Positions 34,219-42,624 are shown, counted from the stretch's first letter. The stretch: DNA of 64,000 bases from Rhizobium etli CFN 42 (GCF_000092045.1 NC_007763.1:120339-184338), one strand, 5' to 3'. A program made the numbers and translations. Notes: a model not told the origin generated them from the sequence alone.

Positions 34219-35565
34219 TTAGCGGATGACGATCTTGTCGCCGAGCGTGCTTTTCAGCTCGCTTTCGGCATCGCCGATGGCGGCGTCGACGGTCTTGGCG
34301 CCGGTCCAGGAAGCTTCGAGGTTCTTCCACATGATGTTCCAGTAGGTGCCGAAATCGGAATTGTTCGGCATCGCATTGGCATGCGGCAGCAGGCGTTCGG
34401 TGGCTTCGCGGGTCCAGCGGTCAGCCGAGTAAAAATCGACTTCGGACTCCGCCTCCGAGATGCCGAGATGGGCTGATTTGACCGCATGCAACGCATTGAT
34501 GCGCGGCTCGGAGGCGATCGTGATCAGCTGGGCGGCGATATCGGTTTCTTCCTTGTCGTGACCTGCCGTCAGGAGATAGACGAGCGGATGCGTCAGCGTG
34601 TTGGCCTTGCCGCCTTCGCCGGCCGGGATGAGCGTGAAGATCACGTTGCCGAAGAAATCCGTTAGCCCCTCCTGATTGACGAGGCGGGCATAGTGCCACG
34701 TGCCGCCGTCCCAGATGCCGGCCTTGCCGGTGGCGACTTCCTTCCACCACTGGTCGCCCGGCATGCCGATGTGGTTCTTCTTGGTGACGCCTGATTTAAC
34801 GGCGTCGGCGAAGAACTGGTAGGTGCGGGTCATCGCGGCCTTGTCGAAGACAAGCTTGCCGCCTTCTTCCATCGTGCCGCCGAAGCTGGTGTAGAACTGC
34901 CAGTAATCCGGGCCGTTGCTGGTGCGCGGATAAAAGCCGTAGCCGGGCTGGACGAGGCCCCTGTCCTGCATCTTCTTGGCGTCTTCGAGCAGGTTCTTCA
35001 TCGTATACTTGCCGTCCTGCACGTTCTGCGGCAGGGCGTCGAGATCGGCGTCGCTGTAGCCGATCGCCTTCATGTAAGGCTTCCAGAAGAACATCGGCCG
35101 GGATTCGGCATCCTGCGGGATGCCGTAGACGGTGCCGTTGTAGGAGGCGATCTTCAGAAGATTTTCGTAGATGCCGTTGAGCGGCCAGGAATCGAGGTCG
35201 ACATAATCTTCGATCGGAACGATCAGGCCGGACTGCGACCAGGGCGCGATGTCTTCGTGGCCGCTGACGACGATGTTCGGGGCGGTCTTGGCTTCCGCCG
35301 CAAGGGTCAAGGCCTGTTTGAAGTCTTCCCAGGCGCTATAGGGCTTCTTCTCGACGGTGATTTTCAGATCTTCGCCCTTGAGGGCGGCTTCGCGCTGCAG
35401 CTGCTGGGCTGCGATCTCAATGGCGTCGAGACGATAGGTATCGTTCGGGCCGGTGCCGCCGGCCCAGACGCTAATGGTGACGTCTTTGGCGAGAGCAAAT
35501 GCGGAGGTCGAGGCCAGGATGGCGGCCGCGATCGTAAGGGACTTCAATGTCGGCAAAATGGTCAT
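34219..35565 (-). CDS. CUT1 ABC transporter substrate-binding protein
   Basis: This is a periplasmic binding protein of about 448 residues with a Sec signal ending near AFALA. The mature start is VTISVWAGGTGPNDTYRLDAIE, with IPQDAESRPMFFWKPYM and GKAGIWDGGTWHY in the ligand-binding part. The ATG at 35565 is preferred because GGAG lies 9 nt upstream; the ATG at 35574 directly abuts that ribosome site. It is the first gene of an operon running to 28359. Given the UgpC-type ATPase, GDPD and IMPase, a glycerophosphodiester is a plausible ligand. Confidence 0.9.
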   Translation of the reverse strand: MTILPTLKSLTIAAAILASTSAFALAKDVTISVWAGGTGPNDTYRLDAIEIAAQQLQREAALKGEDLKITVEKKPYSAWEDFKQALTLAAEAKTAPNIVVSGHEDIAPWSQSGLIVPIEDYVDLDSWPLNGIYENLLKIASYNGTVYGIPQDAESRPMFFWKPYMKAIGYSDADLDALPQNVQDGKYTMKNLLEDAKKMQDRGLVQPGYGFYPRTSNGPDYWQFYTSFGGTMEEGGKLVFDKAAMTRTYQFFADAVKSGVTKKNHIGMPGDQWWKEVATGKAGIWDGGTWHYARLVNQEGLTDFFGNVIFTLIPAGEGGKANTLTHPLVYLLTAGHDKEETDIAAQLITIASEPRINALHAVKSAHLGISEAESEVDFYSADRWTREATERLLPHANAMPNNSDFGTYWNIMWKNLEASWTGAKTVDAAIGDAESELKSTLGDKIVIR

Positions 35566-35699
35566 CTTCTTCATCTCCCCAGAAGAGCAGTGTGAGGCCT
35601 CTTTGACGGGTCATCACTGGTGTTGACGACCGCTTCGAAACCCGCGAAAACGTGACAAGTCCCGCTCTATGGGCTGAACGTAACGGCCGAATGACAAAT

Positions 35700-35715
35700 T
35701 TGAGCACGTGTGCAA
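35700..35715. promoter_or_regulatory. Candidate LacI-type operator
   Basis: TTGAGCACGTGTGCAA is an imperfect palindrome (6 of 8 half-site positions agree) with a central CG, in the form common for LacI-family sites. It lies about 135 bp before the binding-protein start, in the divergent gap to ybaK. The nearest regulator is the operon's own LacI gene at 29186. Confidence 0.35.
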
Positions 35716-35812
35716 AATTATTATGACGATGTGCGCGGCACTTGCAAGCGGCGGTGTTCGGCGGGCATCTTTTATGCTTCAAATTGCGCCTTTCCTGGTC
35801 TAGCATCGCCTC

Positions 35813-36271
35813 ATGAGCCTTGAATCCGTCCGCGCCTTCCTCCGTGCTCACGCACCCGATGTTGAAATCATCGAAACCGCCGAGAGCTCCTCGACCGTGA
35901 CGCTTGCCGCCGAAGCCCATGGCGTCGAGCCCGCTCAGATCGCCAAGACGATCTGCCTGCGCGTCGGCGAGCAGATGATGCTGGTCGTCGCCGGCGGTAC
36001 AGCGCGGCTCGACAATCGCAAGTTCAAGGACACTTTCGGCGCCAAGGGGCGCATGCTCGATGCCGAAGAGGTCGTGGCGGTGACCAGCCATCCCGTCGGC
36101 GGTGTCTGCCCGTTCGGCCTGCCCTCGCCACTGCCCATTTATTGCGATGTTTCGCTGAAACGCTTCGAAGAAGTGGTGCCGGCGGCCGGCTCGACCAATT
36201 CGGCCGTGCGCATCGCCACAGGACGGCTTGCCGAGTTGACCGGCGCCAGCTGGGTCGATGTCTGCCAGTAA
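35813..36271 (+). CDS. ybaK: YbaK/EbsC-family aminoacyl-tRNA deacylase
   Basis: This 152-residue single-domain protein is of the YbaK/ProX editing family. Visible blocks are EAHGVEPAQIAKTICLRVG, with the conserved Lys that contacts the aminoacyl ester, RLDNRKFKDTFG and SHPVGGVCPFGLP. These enzymes hydrolyse mischarged tRNAs such as Cys-tRNA(Pro) in the cytoplasm. It stands alone between the importer operon and the Tim44-like gene. ProX-type Ala-tRNA(Pro) specificity is also possible. Confidence 0.87.
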   Translation: MSLESVRAFLRAHAPDVEIIETAESSSTVTLAAEAHGVEPAQIAKTICLRVGEQMMLVVAGGTARLDNRKFKDTFGAKGRMLDAEEVVAVTSHPVGGVCPFGLPSPLPIYCDVSLKRFEEVVPAAGSTNSAVRIATGRLAELTGASWVDVCQ

Positions 36272-36355
36272 AGCGGCCGAAGAACTTCAAACGCCGGAAA
36301 GAGTACCTATATTCTATCCCGACATGCCGTGAGTGCGCATGACAGGGAGACCAGA

Positions 36356-37369
36356 ATGCCGAGTGCCGTTTCGCGTTTTGCCAGGATCGCAGCCATTGCC
36401 GTACTGACGAGCGCTACCGTTTTTGCCACGATCAGCGATGCCGATGCGCGCCGCGCCGGCGGCTTCGGCGGGTTCGGAAGCCGTGGCACCCGTACTTTCA
36501 GCGCGCCTCCGGTTACCCGCACAGCACCTGCCCCGGCTGCCCCCATTGAACGCTCGATGACGCCGCGGCCGCAGACGACCGCACCCTATAATACCCAGCA
36601 GCCCGGCTACGCCCAGCAGCGCTCCGGCTTCTTCAACGGCTTCGGCCGATCGATGATCGGAGGCCTGATCGCCGGCGGTCTTCTCGGCATGCTGCTCGGC
36701 CACGGTTTCGGCGGCGGCTTCGGCTTCTTCGGTATGTTGCTGCAGATCGCCCTGATCGGGGGCGCCGTCATGCTCGCCATGCGCTATTTCGCCAACCGCC
36801 GCCAGCCTTCTTACGGCGCCGGCGGCCAGAGCCGGTCCTACGGCCAGTCCTTCAACATGGCGCCCACGAACCATTCGTCGTTTCATATCCCGGCGATCGG
36901 CTCGGGCGCCGGTTACGGCGGACAGTCACGCGGCAATCGCCCGAGCGACGAGATCGGACTGACCCAGGCTGATCTCGACCAGTTTGAGGAGTTGTTGACG
37001 AGCGTGCAGACCGCTTACGGCGCCGAAGACTACGGCACGTTGCGCCGGCTGACGACGCCTGAGGCAATGTCCTACCTTGCCGAAGAACTGGGAGAAAACG
37101 CCACCAATGGCGTGCGCAACCGTGTCTCCGACGTCAAGCTGCTGCAGGGCGATATTGCCGAGGCTTGGCGCGAGAACGGCCAGGAATATGCGACGCTCGC
37201 CATGCGCTATTCCTCGATCGATGCGATGGTTGAACGCGATAGCGGTCGCGTCGTCTCCGGCGACGACCGCCGTCCGAGCGAAAGCACCGAGATCTGGACG
37301 TTCGTGCGCAAGTCCGGCGCGGACTGGAAGCTCGCTGCGATCCAGGGCACGGGCCAGCGTGCCGCCTAG
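36356..37369 (+). CDS. Tim44-like domain protein
   Basis: This 337-residue protein has a signal or membrane anchor at residues 8-32, a Gly/Arg-rich segment (GGFGGFGSRGTR), a Pro/Thr/Gln-rich linker, a Gly-rich hydrophobic segment at about 95-140 that could span the membrane, and a C-terminal Tim44-like domain (about 200-337) with ADLDQFEELLTSVQTAYG and EIWTFVRK. The start at 36356 has GGGAG six nt upstream. The TAG stop is created by the IS630 element: TA comes from the target site and G is the first base of the IS. Without the insertion the stop would be TAA at the same codon, so the protein is intact. Function unknown. Confidence 0.85.
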   Translation: MPSAVSRFARIAAIAVLTSATVFATISDADARRAGGFGGFGSRGTRTFSAPPVTRTAPAPAAPIERSMTPRPQTTAPYNTQQPGYAQQRSGFFNGFGRSMIGGLIAGGLLGMLLGHGFGGGFGFFGMLLQIALIGGAVMLAMRYFANRRQPSYGAGGQSRSYGQSFNMAPTNHSSFHIPAIGSGAGYGGQSRGNRPSDEIGLTQADLDQFEELLTSVQTAYGAEDYGTLRRLTTPEAMSYLAEELGENATNGVRNRVSDVKLLQGDIAEAWRENGQEYATLAMRYSSIDAMVERDSGRVVSGDDRRPSESTEIWTFVRKSGADWKLAAIQGTGQRAA

Positions 37370-37375
37370 AGCCTT

Positions 37376-37993
37376 TCATGTTTTGACGGAAGCGTAGCCA
37401 GCATTTGAGAAGTAGTTGGCGCATTCCTCTGGCTTGATAGTGTCGGCGAGTATGCCCAGATGGCGCCAGGTTTCCTCGATGGTTCGCTTTTGGGCCTGGC
37501 GCATCCAGTGCTTGATCTTGGCGAAGGCCTGCTCGATCGGGTTAAGGTCGGGGGAATATTTCGGCAGGAACCAGAGCCTGGCGCCGACGGCCCTGATGGC
37601 ATCGCGGATGGCCTTGGCTTTGTGAGAGCCGAGATTATCGAGGATGACGATGTCGCCAGGTTTGAGGGTCGGGATCAACTGCTGGCGGACATAGGCGTGA
37701 AAGCATTCGCCATTGATGGGACCGTCGAAGACGCAGGGTGCAGTGAGCTTGTCGCAGCGTAGGGCGCCGAGGAAGGTGAGGGTGCGCCAGCGGCCATGCG
37801 GGGCAAAGCCGCGTAATCTTTTGCCCCTCGGCCCCCAGCCGCGTAACGGCGCCATGTTGGTGCGGATCCAGGTCTCGTCAATAAAGACGAGCCGCTTCGG
37901 ATCGAAGCGGTCTTGCCAGGCTTTCCAGCGGGCTCTGCGGCGGGCAATGTCGGCGCGGCCCTGCTCAAGGGCGAACAGCGTTTTTTTTAAAGC
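37376..37993 (-). CDS. IS630 transposase, C-terminal DDE part (frame B)
   Basis: Open from 37993 with no ATG until 37855, this frame carries the catalytic DDE domain: Asp in VFIDETW, Asp in VILDNLGSHK, and Glu in PDLNPIEQAFAKIKHW. Lacking its own start near the 5' end, it must be made by frameshifting from frame A at the A8 run (37981-37988 on the minus strand). Reading 7 A's instead of 8 joins SFKK to TLFALEQ, the usual family sequence. The protein ends just inside the left end of the element. Confidence 0.82.
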   Translation of the reverse strand, partial: ALKKTLFALEQGRADIARRRARWKAWQDRFDPKRLVFIDETWIRTNMAPLRGWGPRGKRLRGFAPHGRWRTLTFLGALRCDKLTAPCVFDGPINGECFHAYVRQQLIPTLKPGDIVILDNLGSHKAKAIRDAIRAVGARLWFLPKYSPDLNPIEQAFAKIKHWMRQAQKRTIEETWRHLGILADTIKPEECANYFSNAGYASVKT

Positions 37994-38324
37994 TCAAGCC
38001 CTCGCGGCGCATGAACTGCCAGATGGCATTGTGGGAGACGCTCACACCGCGGGCGGCTAACTCATCCTTCAGCCGATGTAGCGTCAGATGTGATGTCTGC
38101 TCGATCTGCTCGACAATGAAGGCGCGGTGCGGCTCCAGCACACGTCGGCGATGGCCGCCCATCTTACCGGGCGACACACTACCGGTGGCCCGATAACGCT
38201 GCGACCACTTCACCACGGATGAGATAGCTATGTTGAACCGCTCCGCCACCACCCGGCAGCTCTGACCGTCCACAACCGCTGCAATGACTCGCTCGCGAAG
38301 ATCATTCGAATAGGGTCGCGTCAT
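37965..38324 (-). CDS. IS630 transposase, N-terminal helix-turn-helix part (frame A)
   Basis: This 119-residue part contains the helix-turn-helix DNA-binding region: NDLRERVIAAVVDGQSCRVV followed by SSVVKWSQRYRATG, then HRAFIVEQIEQTSHLTLHRL, typical of IS630 transposases. GGAGG nine nt before ATG 38324 supports this start over 38348. It ends shortly after the A8 tract where frame B takes over. Alone it could bind the IS ends but has no catalytic domain. Confidence 0.82.
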   Translation of the reverse strand: MTRPYSNDLRERVIAAVVDGQSCRVVAERFNIAISSVVKWSQRYRATGSVSPGKMGGHRRRVLEPHRAFIVEQIEQTSHLTLHRLKDELAARGVSVSHNAIWQFMRREGLSFKKNAVRP

Positions 38325-38436
38325 GGATGCTGGCCTCCATTCCAGCATCCATCATGAATCACAAATCTGCTGATTTGGGAATCCCGCACCGATTCCGATA
38401 AGAAATGATCCGCTCTAAGGAAGCCAGCCTTTATAG

Positions 38437-38469
38437 ATGCCGCCAAACAGTTAGTTCGGGCGGCATTTT
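38437..38469 (+). terminator. Intrinsic terminator, original end of Tim44-like unit
   Basis: An 8-bp stem (38437-38444 with 38459-38466, loop of 14) is followed by TTTTC. Before the IS insertion it would have been about 20 bp behind the Tim44-like stop codon, so it was probably that gene's terminator. It now lies about 1 kb away, beside the convergent dehydrogenase gene. Confidence 0.6.
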
Positions 38470-39500
38470 CAATTCACCGCGACCGGCTTGGAGCGCATGC
38501 GGGAGACCGTCTCGCGCTCCGCCCGCTTGCAGCGCATCGGCGGCAGGCCGCGATCCATCAGGTCCATGTCCTCGAGCACCATATCGCCCATCTTCTTGAA
38601 GGCGCTGTCGAGCGCACCGGCCCGGTGTGCCGAGCGGATGAAGCCTTTCAGGCTGCGTACCGGATGATCAAGCGGCAGCGGCTCCTCAGGGTAGACGTCG
38701 CTTGCGGCGACGATATGGCCTGACGAAACGGCCGCCATCAATGCGTCGAAATCGACGACGTCGGCGCGGCTGAGCAGGATGAAGGCCGCGCCCCTGCGCA
38801 TGCTGGAAAAGGCCTCGGCGCCGAGAAATCGCTTATTTTCGCTGGTGACGGCTGCGACGACAAAGATGAAATCGCTCTTCGTCAGGACATCCTCCAGGCT
38901 TGCCGGTTCGACGCCGTTTTCCTCGAGCATTGAGCGGGGCAGCCAGGGATCGAACACTCTGATGCGCGCCCTGAAGCCGGACAGAACCCGGCGCAGGGCC
39001 TTGCCGAGATCGCCGAAGCCGACGATGCCGATCTCCGAGCCGGCGATCAGCCGGGCGCTGGCATTGCCCTCCCCTCCCCAGAGTTCGGTGCCCTCTTGGA
39101 AAGCGATATCCGCATCGACGATGCCCCGCGCAAGCGCCAGCGCGAAGCCGAGGCCGATTTCGGCGACCGGCTCTGCAAAGACCTGCCCTGTCGTGACGAC
39201 ATGAATGCCGCGCTGGAAAAGCACCTCGTAGGGCATGTTGTTCAAGAGATTGCTCTCGACGTTTAGGATCGAGCGCAAGGCAGGCATCCTGGCCAGCGTT
39301 TCGGCTGAGAGCGGCGGCTGTCCAATGATGTATCGCGCCCTGCCGAGGATATCGTCGCCAAGCCCGGCGATATTTTCGGGATCGGCTTCGACAATCTCGT
39401 ATTTCGAATGCAGTGCGGCGCGCGCTTCATCGCTGAAGATCAGATCGAGCGAGCGCGGCTCGGGCGCGCTGATTGCCAGCGGCCGTTCAGTGTTCGTCAT
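38469..39500 (-). CDS. D-isomer-specific 2-hydroxyacid dehydrogenase family protein
   Basis: This 343-residue NAD-dependent dehydrogenase has the Rossmann motif GIVGFGDLGKALRRVL, the downstream FDPWLP block, RRGAAFILLSRADVVD and AASDVYPEEPLP. The catalytic Arg-Glu-His set is partly recognisable: Arg in LLSRADVV, Glu in PEEPLP and His in IRSAHRAGA. The start at 39500 is fixed by GGAGGAGAG. It converts 2-hydroxy acids and 2-keto acids, for example glyoxylate/hydroxypyruvate or phosphoglycerate-like compounds; specificity is not readable. It is monocistronic and convergent with the IS-interrupted unit. Confidence 0.85.
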   Translation of the reverse strand: MTNTERPLAISAPEPRSLDLIFSDEARAALHSKYEIVEADPENIAGLGDDILGRARYIIGQPPLSAETLARMPALRSILNVESNLLNNMPYEVLFQRGIHVVTTGQVFAEPVAEIGLGFALALARGIVDADIAFQEGTELWGGEGNASARLIAGSEIGIVGFGDLGKALRRVLSGFRARIRVFDPWLPRSMLEENGVEPASLEDVLTKSDFIFVVAAVTSENKRFLGAEAFSSMRRGAAFILLSRADVVDFDALMAAVSSGHIVAASDVYPEEPLPLDHPVRSLKGFIRSAHRAGALDSAFKKMGDMVLEDMDLMDRGLPPMRCKRAERETVSRMRSKPVAVN

Positions 39501-39749
39501 GGGGCTCTCCTCCATAGGGCGCTTGCATCGCCGCGGCTGGATGATTGATAGCCGTTGCGCAGGCGCGTTTCCAGTTCGCAGGCGTCCGTCGCCTAAAATC
39601 AGAAACAATGTTCGAATGATGCGAGGGTTCAAGCTCATAACAGCGTCCGTTGCGCGTCACGAGAGAGACGCGCTGTCGAGGAAGCGCCGTCGCTATCAAA
39701 AGCGGCATCTGCCTATCTGATAAGCATTTGAATTGCCTAGGTCTTTTCG

Positions 39750-39778
39750 TTGACGGCGAAAACGCTTTGCACTAGCTT
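39750..39778 (+). promoter_or_regulatory. Candidate sigma-70 promoter for hupE
   Basis: In the 343-bp gap between the dehydrogenase and hupE, TTGACG (39750-39755) is separated by 17 nt from TAGCTT (39773-39778). The -35 is good, the -10 weak. It is about 65 bp before the hupE start. I see nothing else clear in the gap. Confidence 0.4.
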
Positions 39779-39843
39779 GGTATGCGCGGCCCGAACCGGT
39801 GTTCGGCGACCGCAGGATATTCGATAACTCTAGGGATCAAGCC

Positions 39844-40443
39844 ATGAAATCAGCACTCAAGAGCGGCCTGCTTGCTTTGGCTGTCGCGGCGCTACCAGCC
39901 GTCGCCTCCGCCCACCCCGCCATTGGCGAAGCGGCCGGATTCAGTCATGGTTTCGTCCATCCGATCTCCGGCCTTGATCATGTCCTCGCCATGGTGATGG
40001 TCGGCGTCTTTGCATGTCAGCTCGGCGCCCGCGCCACTTGGCTGGTGCCGGCGACCTTCGTCCTGGTGATGGCGCTCGGCGGCGCCCTTGGCATTGCCGG
40101 CGTGAATGTCCCCTTTGTCGAAGCCGGTATTGCGCTTTCCGTCGTCGTCCTCGGTGCCGTCGTCGCGCTTAACGTTAAGGCGCCACTCGCCGCATCACTT
40201 GGCCTCATCGGGCTCTTCGCCATCTTCCACGGCCATGCGCATGGCGCCGAAATGCCGGAGGATGCTGCTGGCGCGGCCTATGCTGCCGGTTTCATGATCG
40301 CGACGGCGCTGCTGCATGCCGCCGGCCTCGGTCTCGGCTACGTCGTCGGCCGCGCCGGCGGACGTAATGGCGTCTTCCTGACGCGCACGGCTGGCGGCAT
40401 TGCCACTGTCGCAGGCATCGGCATCCTGGCCGGCTTGCTCTGA
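39844..40443 (+). CDS. hupE: HupE/UreJ family membrane protein (probable nickel/metal permease)
   Basis: This 199-residue inner-membrane protein has a cleavable signal-like N-terminus (MKSALKS, hydrophobic stretch, VASAHP) and about six further hydrophobic helices. The family signature HPISGLDHVLAMVMVGVFA follows the first helix, and FHGHAHGAEMPE is the His-rich second motif; these residues carry nickel or cobalt. There are no hydrogenase or urease genes in the window, so it acts as a stand-alone importer, as often in rhizobia. A hairpin terminator follows at 40551. Confidence 0.9.
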   Translation: MKSALKSGLLALAVAALPAVASAHPAIGEAAGFSHGFVHPISGLDHVLAMVMVGVFACQLGARATWLVPATFVLVMALGGALGIAGVNVPFVEAGIALSVVVLGAVVALNVKAPLAASLGLIGLFAIFHGHAHGAEMPEDAAGAAYAAGFMIATALLHAAGLGLGYVVGRAGGRNGVFLTRTAGGIATVAGIGILAGLL

Positions 40444-40550
40444 GCCTGATGGCTTTAGGTCACCTTTGGCCGCCGTAATTGTCCCGGTCCAACAACAACG
40501 TCCGGTATGCTCAAGGCATAAGGCTTCGGTGCCACTGAAATGAAGAGGAA

Positions 40551-40583
40551 AGGGGCGCGGTCTGATCCGCGCCCCTCCTTTTT
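40551..40583. terminator. Intrinsic terminator between convergent genes
   Basis: A perfect 10-bp GC-rich stem (40551-40560 with 40567-40576, loop TCTGAT) is followed on the + strand by CCTTTTT. It lies between hupE and the convergent fusion gene and probably serves both. Confidence 0.8.
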
Positions 40584-40585
40584 CA

Positions 40586-42589
40586 TCAGCCTTCCAGCCA
40601 CTTCACCTCGTCGGGCGTCAGCCGGATGTCCAGCGCAGAGAGGCTGTCTTCCAGTTCGGCGACGGTGCGCGGCCCGATCAGCGGAATGACCGGGAAAGGC
40701 TGGGCGATCACATAGGCAAGCGCGATGTGGATCGGGTTGCGGCCGAGCTTGTTGGCGAGCTCGATGGCGCGGTCGCGGCGTCCGAAATTGCGCTCGGAAT
40801 ACCAGACGCGCACGATCTCCTCATCGTCCCGCTTGTCGCGGCCGGCGCGGTCGGTAAAGAAGCCGCGCCCCTGGCTGGACCAGGCGAAATTCGGGATCTG
40901 CTTCTCGTTCAGCCACTTCTTCCAGTCGTCGTCGGAGGCGGCGACGCAGCCGGCCCAGATCGGATCGAGCATCTCGGCGAGCGAGAAGTTGTTGGAGAGT
41001 GCCGCCGGCGCCGTCTTGCCGTTCTTTTCGGCATAGGCGATCGCCTCATCGAACCGCGCCCGCGTCCAGTTTGAGCCGCCGAAGATGCCGCGGATACGCC
41101 CGCGTTTGACTTCGGCATCCATCGCATCGACGAACTCGCCGACCGGTACGTCGGTATTGTCGCGATGCATGAAATAGATGTCGACATAGTCGGTCTTCAG
41201 TCGGGCGAGCGACTGATCGAGCTGCTTGGCGATCATATCGGGATAGCAGAGCGGTGAATGCGCGCCCTTGCCGATCAGCACGATCTCCTCGCGCGGTACA
41301 TTGCGGCTCGTATGCCAGTCGCCGAAGATCGCTTCCGTCTTGCCGGCGCCGTACACATAGGCCGTGTCGAAGGCATTGCCGCCGGCCTCGTAGAAAGCGT
41401 CGAGCGTCAGCGAGGCGGCGGCGAAATTCGGGAAGAACTCGAAGCCGAGCGTGACGACTGACGCCGGCTTGGAGATGCCGGGAATCTGGCGCTGCCGAAT
41501 GCTGTTGCCGCGTGTAACCGCGCCGCCGGCAATGTTGTTGGTGCGCTTCGCCGCCTTCTCAACGCCGTATTCGAGGCCGACTGAGGCGCGCCACTGGTCG
41601 AGCACCCGCAGGTTTGCGATCGAATCCGTCCAGCCCATGCCGGGAGCGCTGAACTCGGTTCTGCCGGCGCGGATGGCATCGCCCGCCGCATCGGCTTCGA
41701 ATGAATAGAGCCAGCGCTCTTCCTTGACCTCGATCGTCTCCTGCTTTCCGCCCTTGAAAATCTCGATCTTGCCGACGCCGCCCTTGTGGCCGGAGGCGAA
41801 CCAGAAGTCGGCGACCTCGATCCGGCCCTCGGAGCCGATGATGCGCAGCACGTTGTCCTGCTGGGCCATGATCGAGCAGGAAACTTCGGCGATGATCTCG
41901 TTAGGGAATTTGAGCACGGCGGACGCCCATTCGTCGACGCCGCTCTCTCCGAGATGGGCGACGCCTGAAACCTTCTCCGGGTCGAGGAAGGCTTTGCCCT
42001 CGGCCGCGCCCGCGATCAGCCGCGCCATCGAGACCGGGTAGCCGCCGACATCGAGGATGCCGCCGCCGGCAGTATCATTGGCGAACAGCCGGTGCTCCGG
42101 TCTGTAGCTGCCCATATTGAAGCCGAAGCTCGAGCGAATGATGCGCAGCGTGCCGATGACGCCGCTCTTGATGAGCTCGACCAGCTTTTCCGTCTGCGGA
42201 TGCACGCGGTACATGAAGGCCTCGCCGGCGAAGACGCCGGCCTTCTTGGCTTCGTAATAAACCGCTTCAGCATCATAGGCTGAAAGGGCGATCGGTTTTT
42301 CCACCAGGATATGCTTGCCGGCGCGGGCGGCCTTGATCGCCCATTCGGCATGGCCGGTATGTGGCACAGATATATAGACCGCATCAACCTCGGGGTCCGA
42401 CAGCAGCGCCTCATAGCCGTTGACGATGCGGGCGCCGGGGAAGTTTTCGGCAAGTCCCGGCTTGGAAGGATTGCGGGTGGCGATTGCCACCAGCTTGCCG
42501 GTGCGCGAATGGGCGACGCCGTCGGCAAAGGTGCGGGCGATGGTGCCGGGGCCGATGATGCCCCAGCGGATCGGTTGATCGGAAGTCAT
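40586..42589 (-). CDS. Gfo/Idh/MocA dehydrogenase fused to aldo/keto reductase
   Basis: This 667-residue protein joins two oxidoreductases. Residues 1 to about 345 are a Gfo/Idh/MocA dehydrogenase: Rossmann GIIGPGTIART, catalytic EKP at about 97-99, and GGGILDVGGYP. After a linker (about 346-375), residues 376-667 are an aldo/keto reductase with the tetrad Asp408 and Tyr413 (FDTAYVYG), Lys441 (LIGKG) and His475 (FMHRDN). AGAGG precedes the start. It is the last gene of a CUT1 importer operon and could carry out two redox steps on one sugar, or an internal oxidation/reduction. No stop or frameshift separates the halves. Confidence 0.9.
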   Translation of the reverse strand: MTSDQPIRWGIIGPGTIARTFADGVAHSRTGKLVAIATRNPSKPGLAENFPGARIVNGYEALLSDPEVDAVYISVPHTGHAEWAIKAARAGKHILVEKPIALSAYDAEAVYYEAKKAGVFAGEAFMYRVHPQTEKLVELIKSGVIGTLRIIRSSFGFNMGSYRPEHRLFANDTAGGGILDVGGYPVSMARLIAGAAEGKAFLDPEKVSGVAHLGESGVDEWASAVLKFPNEIIAEVSCSIMAQQDNVLRIIGSEGRIEVADFWFASGHKGGVGKIEIFKGGKQETIEVKEERWLYSFEADAAGDAIRAGRTEFSAPGMGWTDSIANLRVLDQWRASVGLEYGVEKAAKRTNNIAGGAVTRGNSIRQRQIPGISKPASVVTLGFEFFPNFAAASLTLDAFYEAGGNAFDTAYVYGAGKTEAIFGDWHTSRNVPREEIVLIGKGAHSPLCYPDMIAKQLDQSLARLKTDYVDIYFMHRDNTDVPVGEFVDAMDAEVKRGRIRGIFGGSNWTRARFDEAIAYAEKNGKTAPAALSNNFSLAEMLDPIWAGCVAASDDDWKKWLNEKQIPNFAWSSQGRGFFTDRAGRDKRDDEEIVRVWYSERNFGRRDRAIELANKLGRNPIHIALAYVIAQPFPVIPLIGPRTVAELEDSLSALDIRLTPDEVKWLEG

Positions 42590-42624
42590 GGAAACCTCTT
42601 TCGTCTTTCTGCCTTGGGAGGGGT

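Larger units (their letters stand above)
37369..38415 (-). mobile_element. IS630-family insertion sequence
   Basis: This 1047-bp element is flanked by TA dinucleotides (37367-37368 and 38416-38417), the target duplication of IS630/Tc1-mariner elements. The ends are imperfect inverted repeats of about 26 bp (left starting GAGCCTTTCATG, right reading inward GAGCGGATCATT). It encodes a transposase split over two frames on the minus strand. Joining the flanks without one TA restores GCCGCC-TAA-GGAAGCC, the original end of the Tim44-like gene. It also separates that gene from its terminator at 38437. Confidence 0.88.

Noticed and set aside
40586..42589. Possibility that the 667-residue frame is two genes joined by a missed stop
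   Set aside because: The frame is continuous with no internal ribosome site or start at the junction (about residues 346-376), so a true fusion is the simplest reading.
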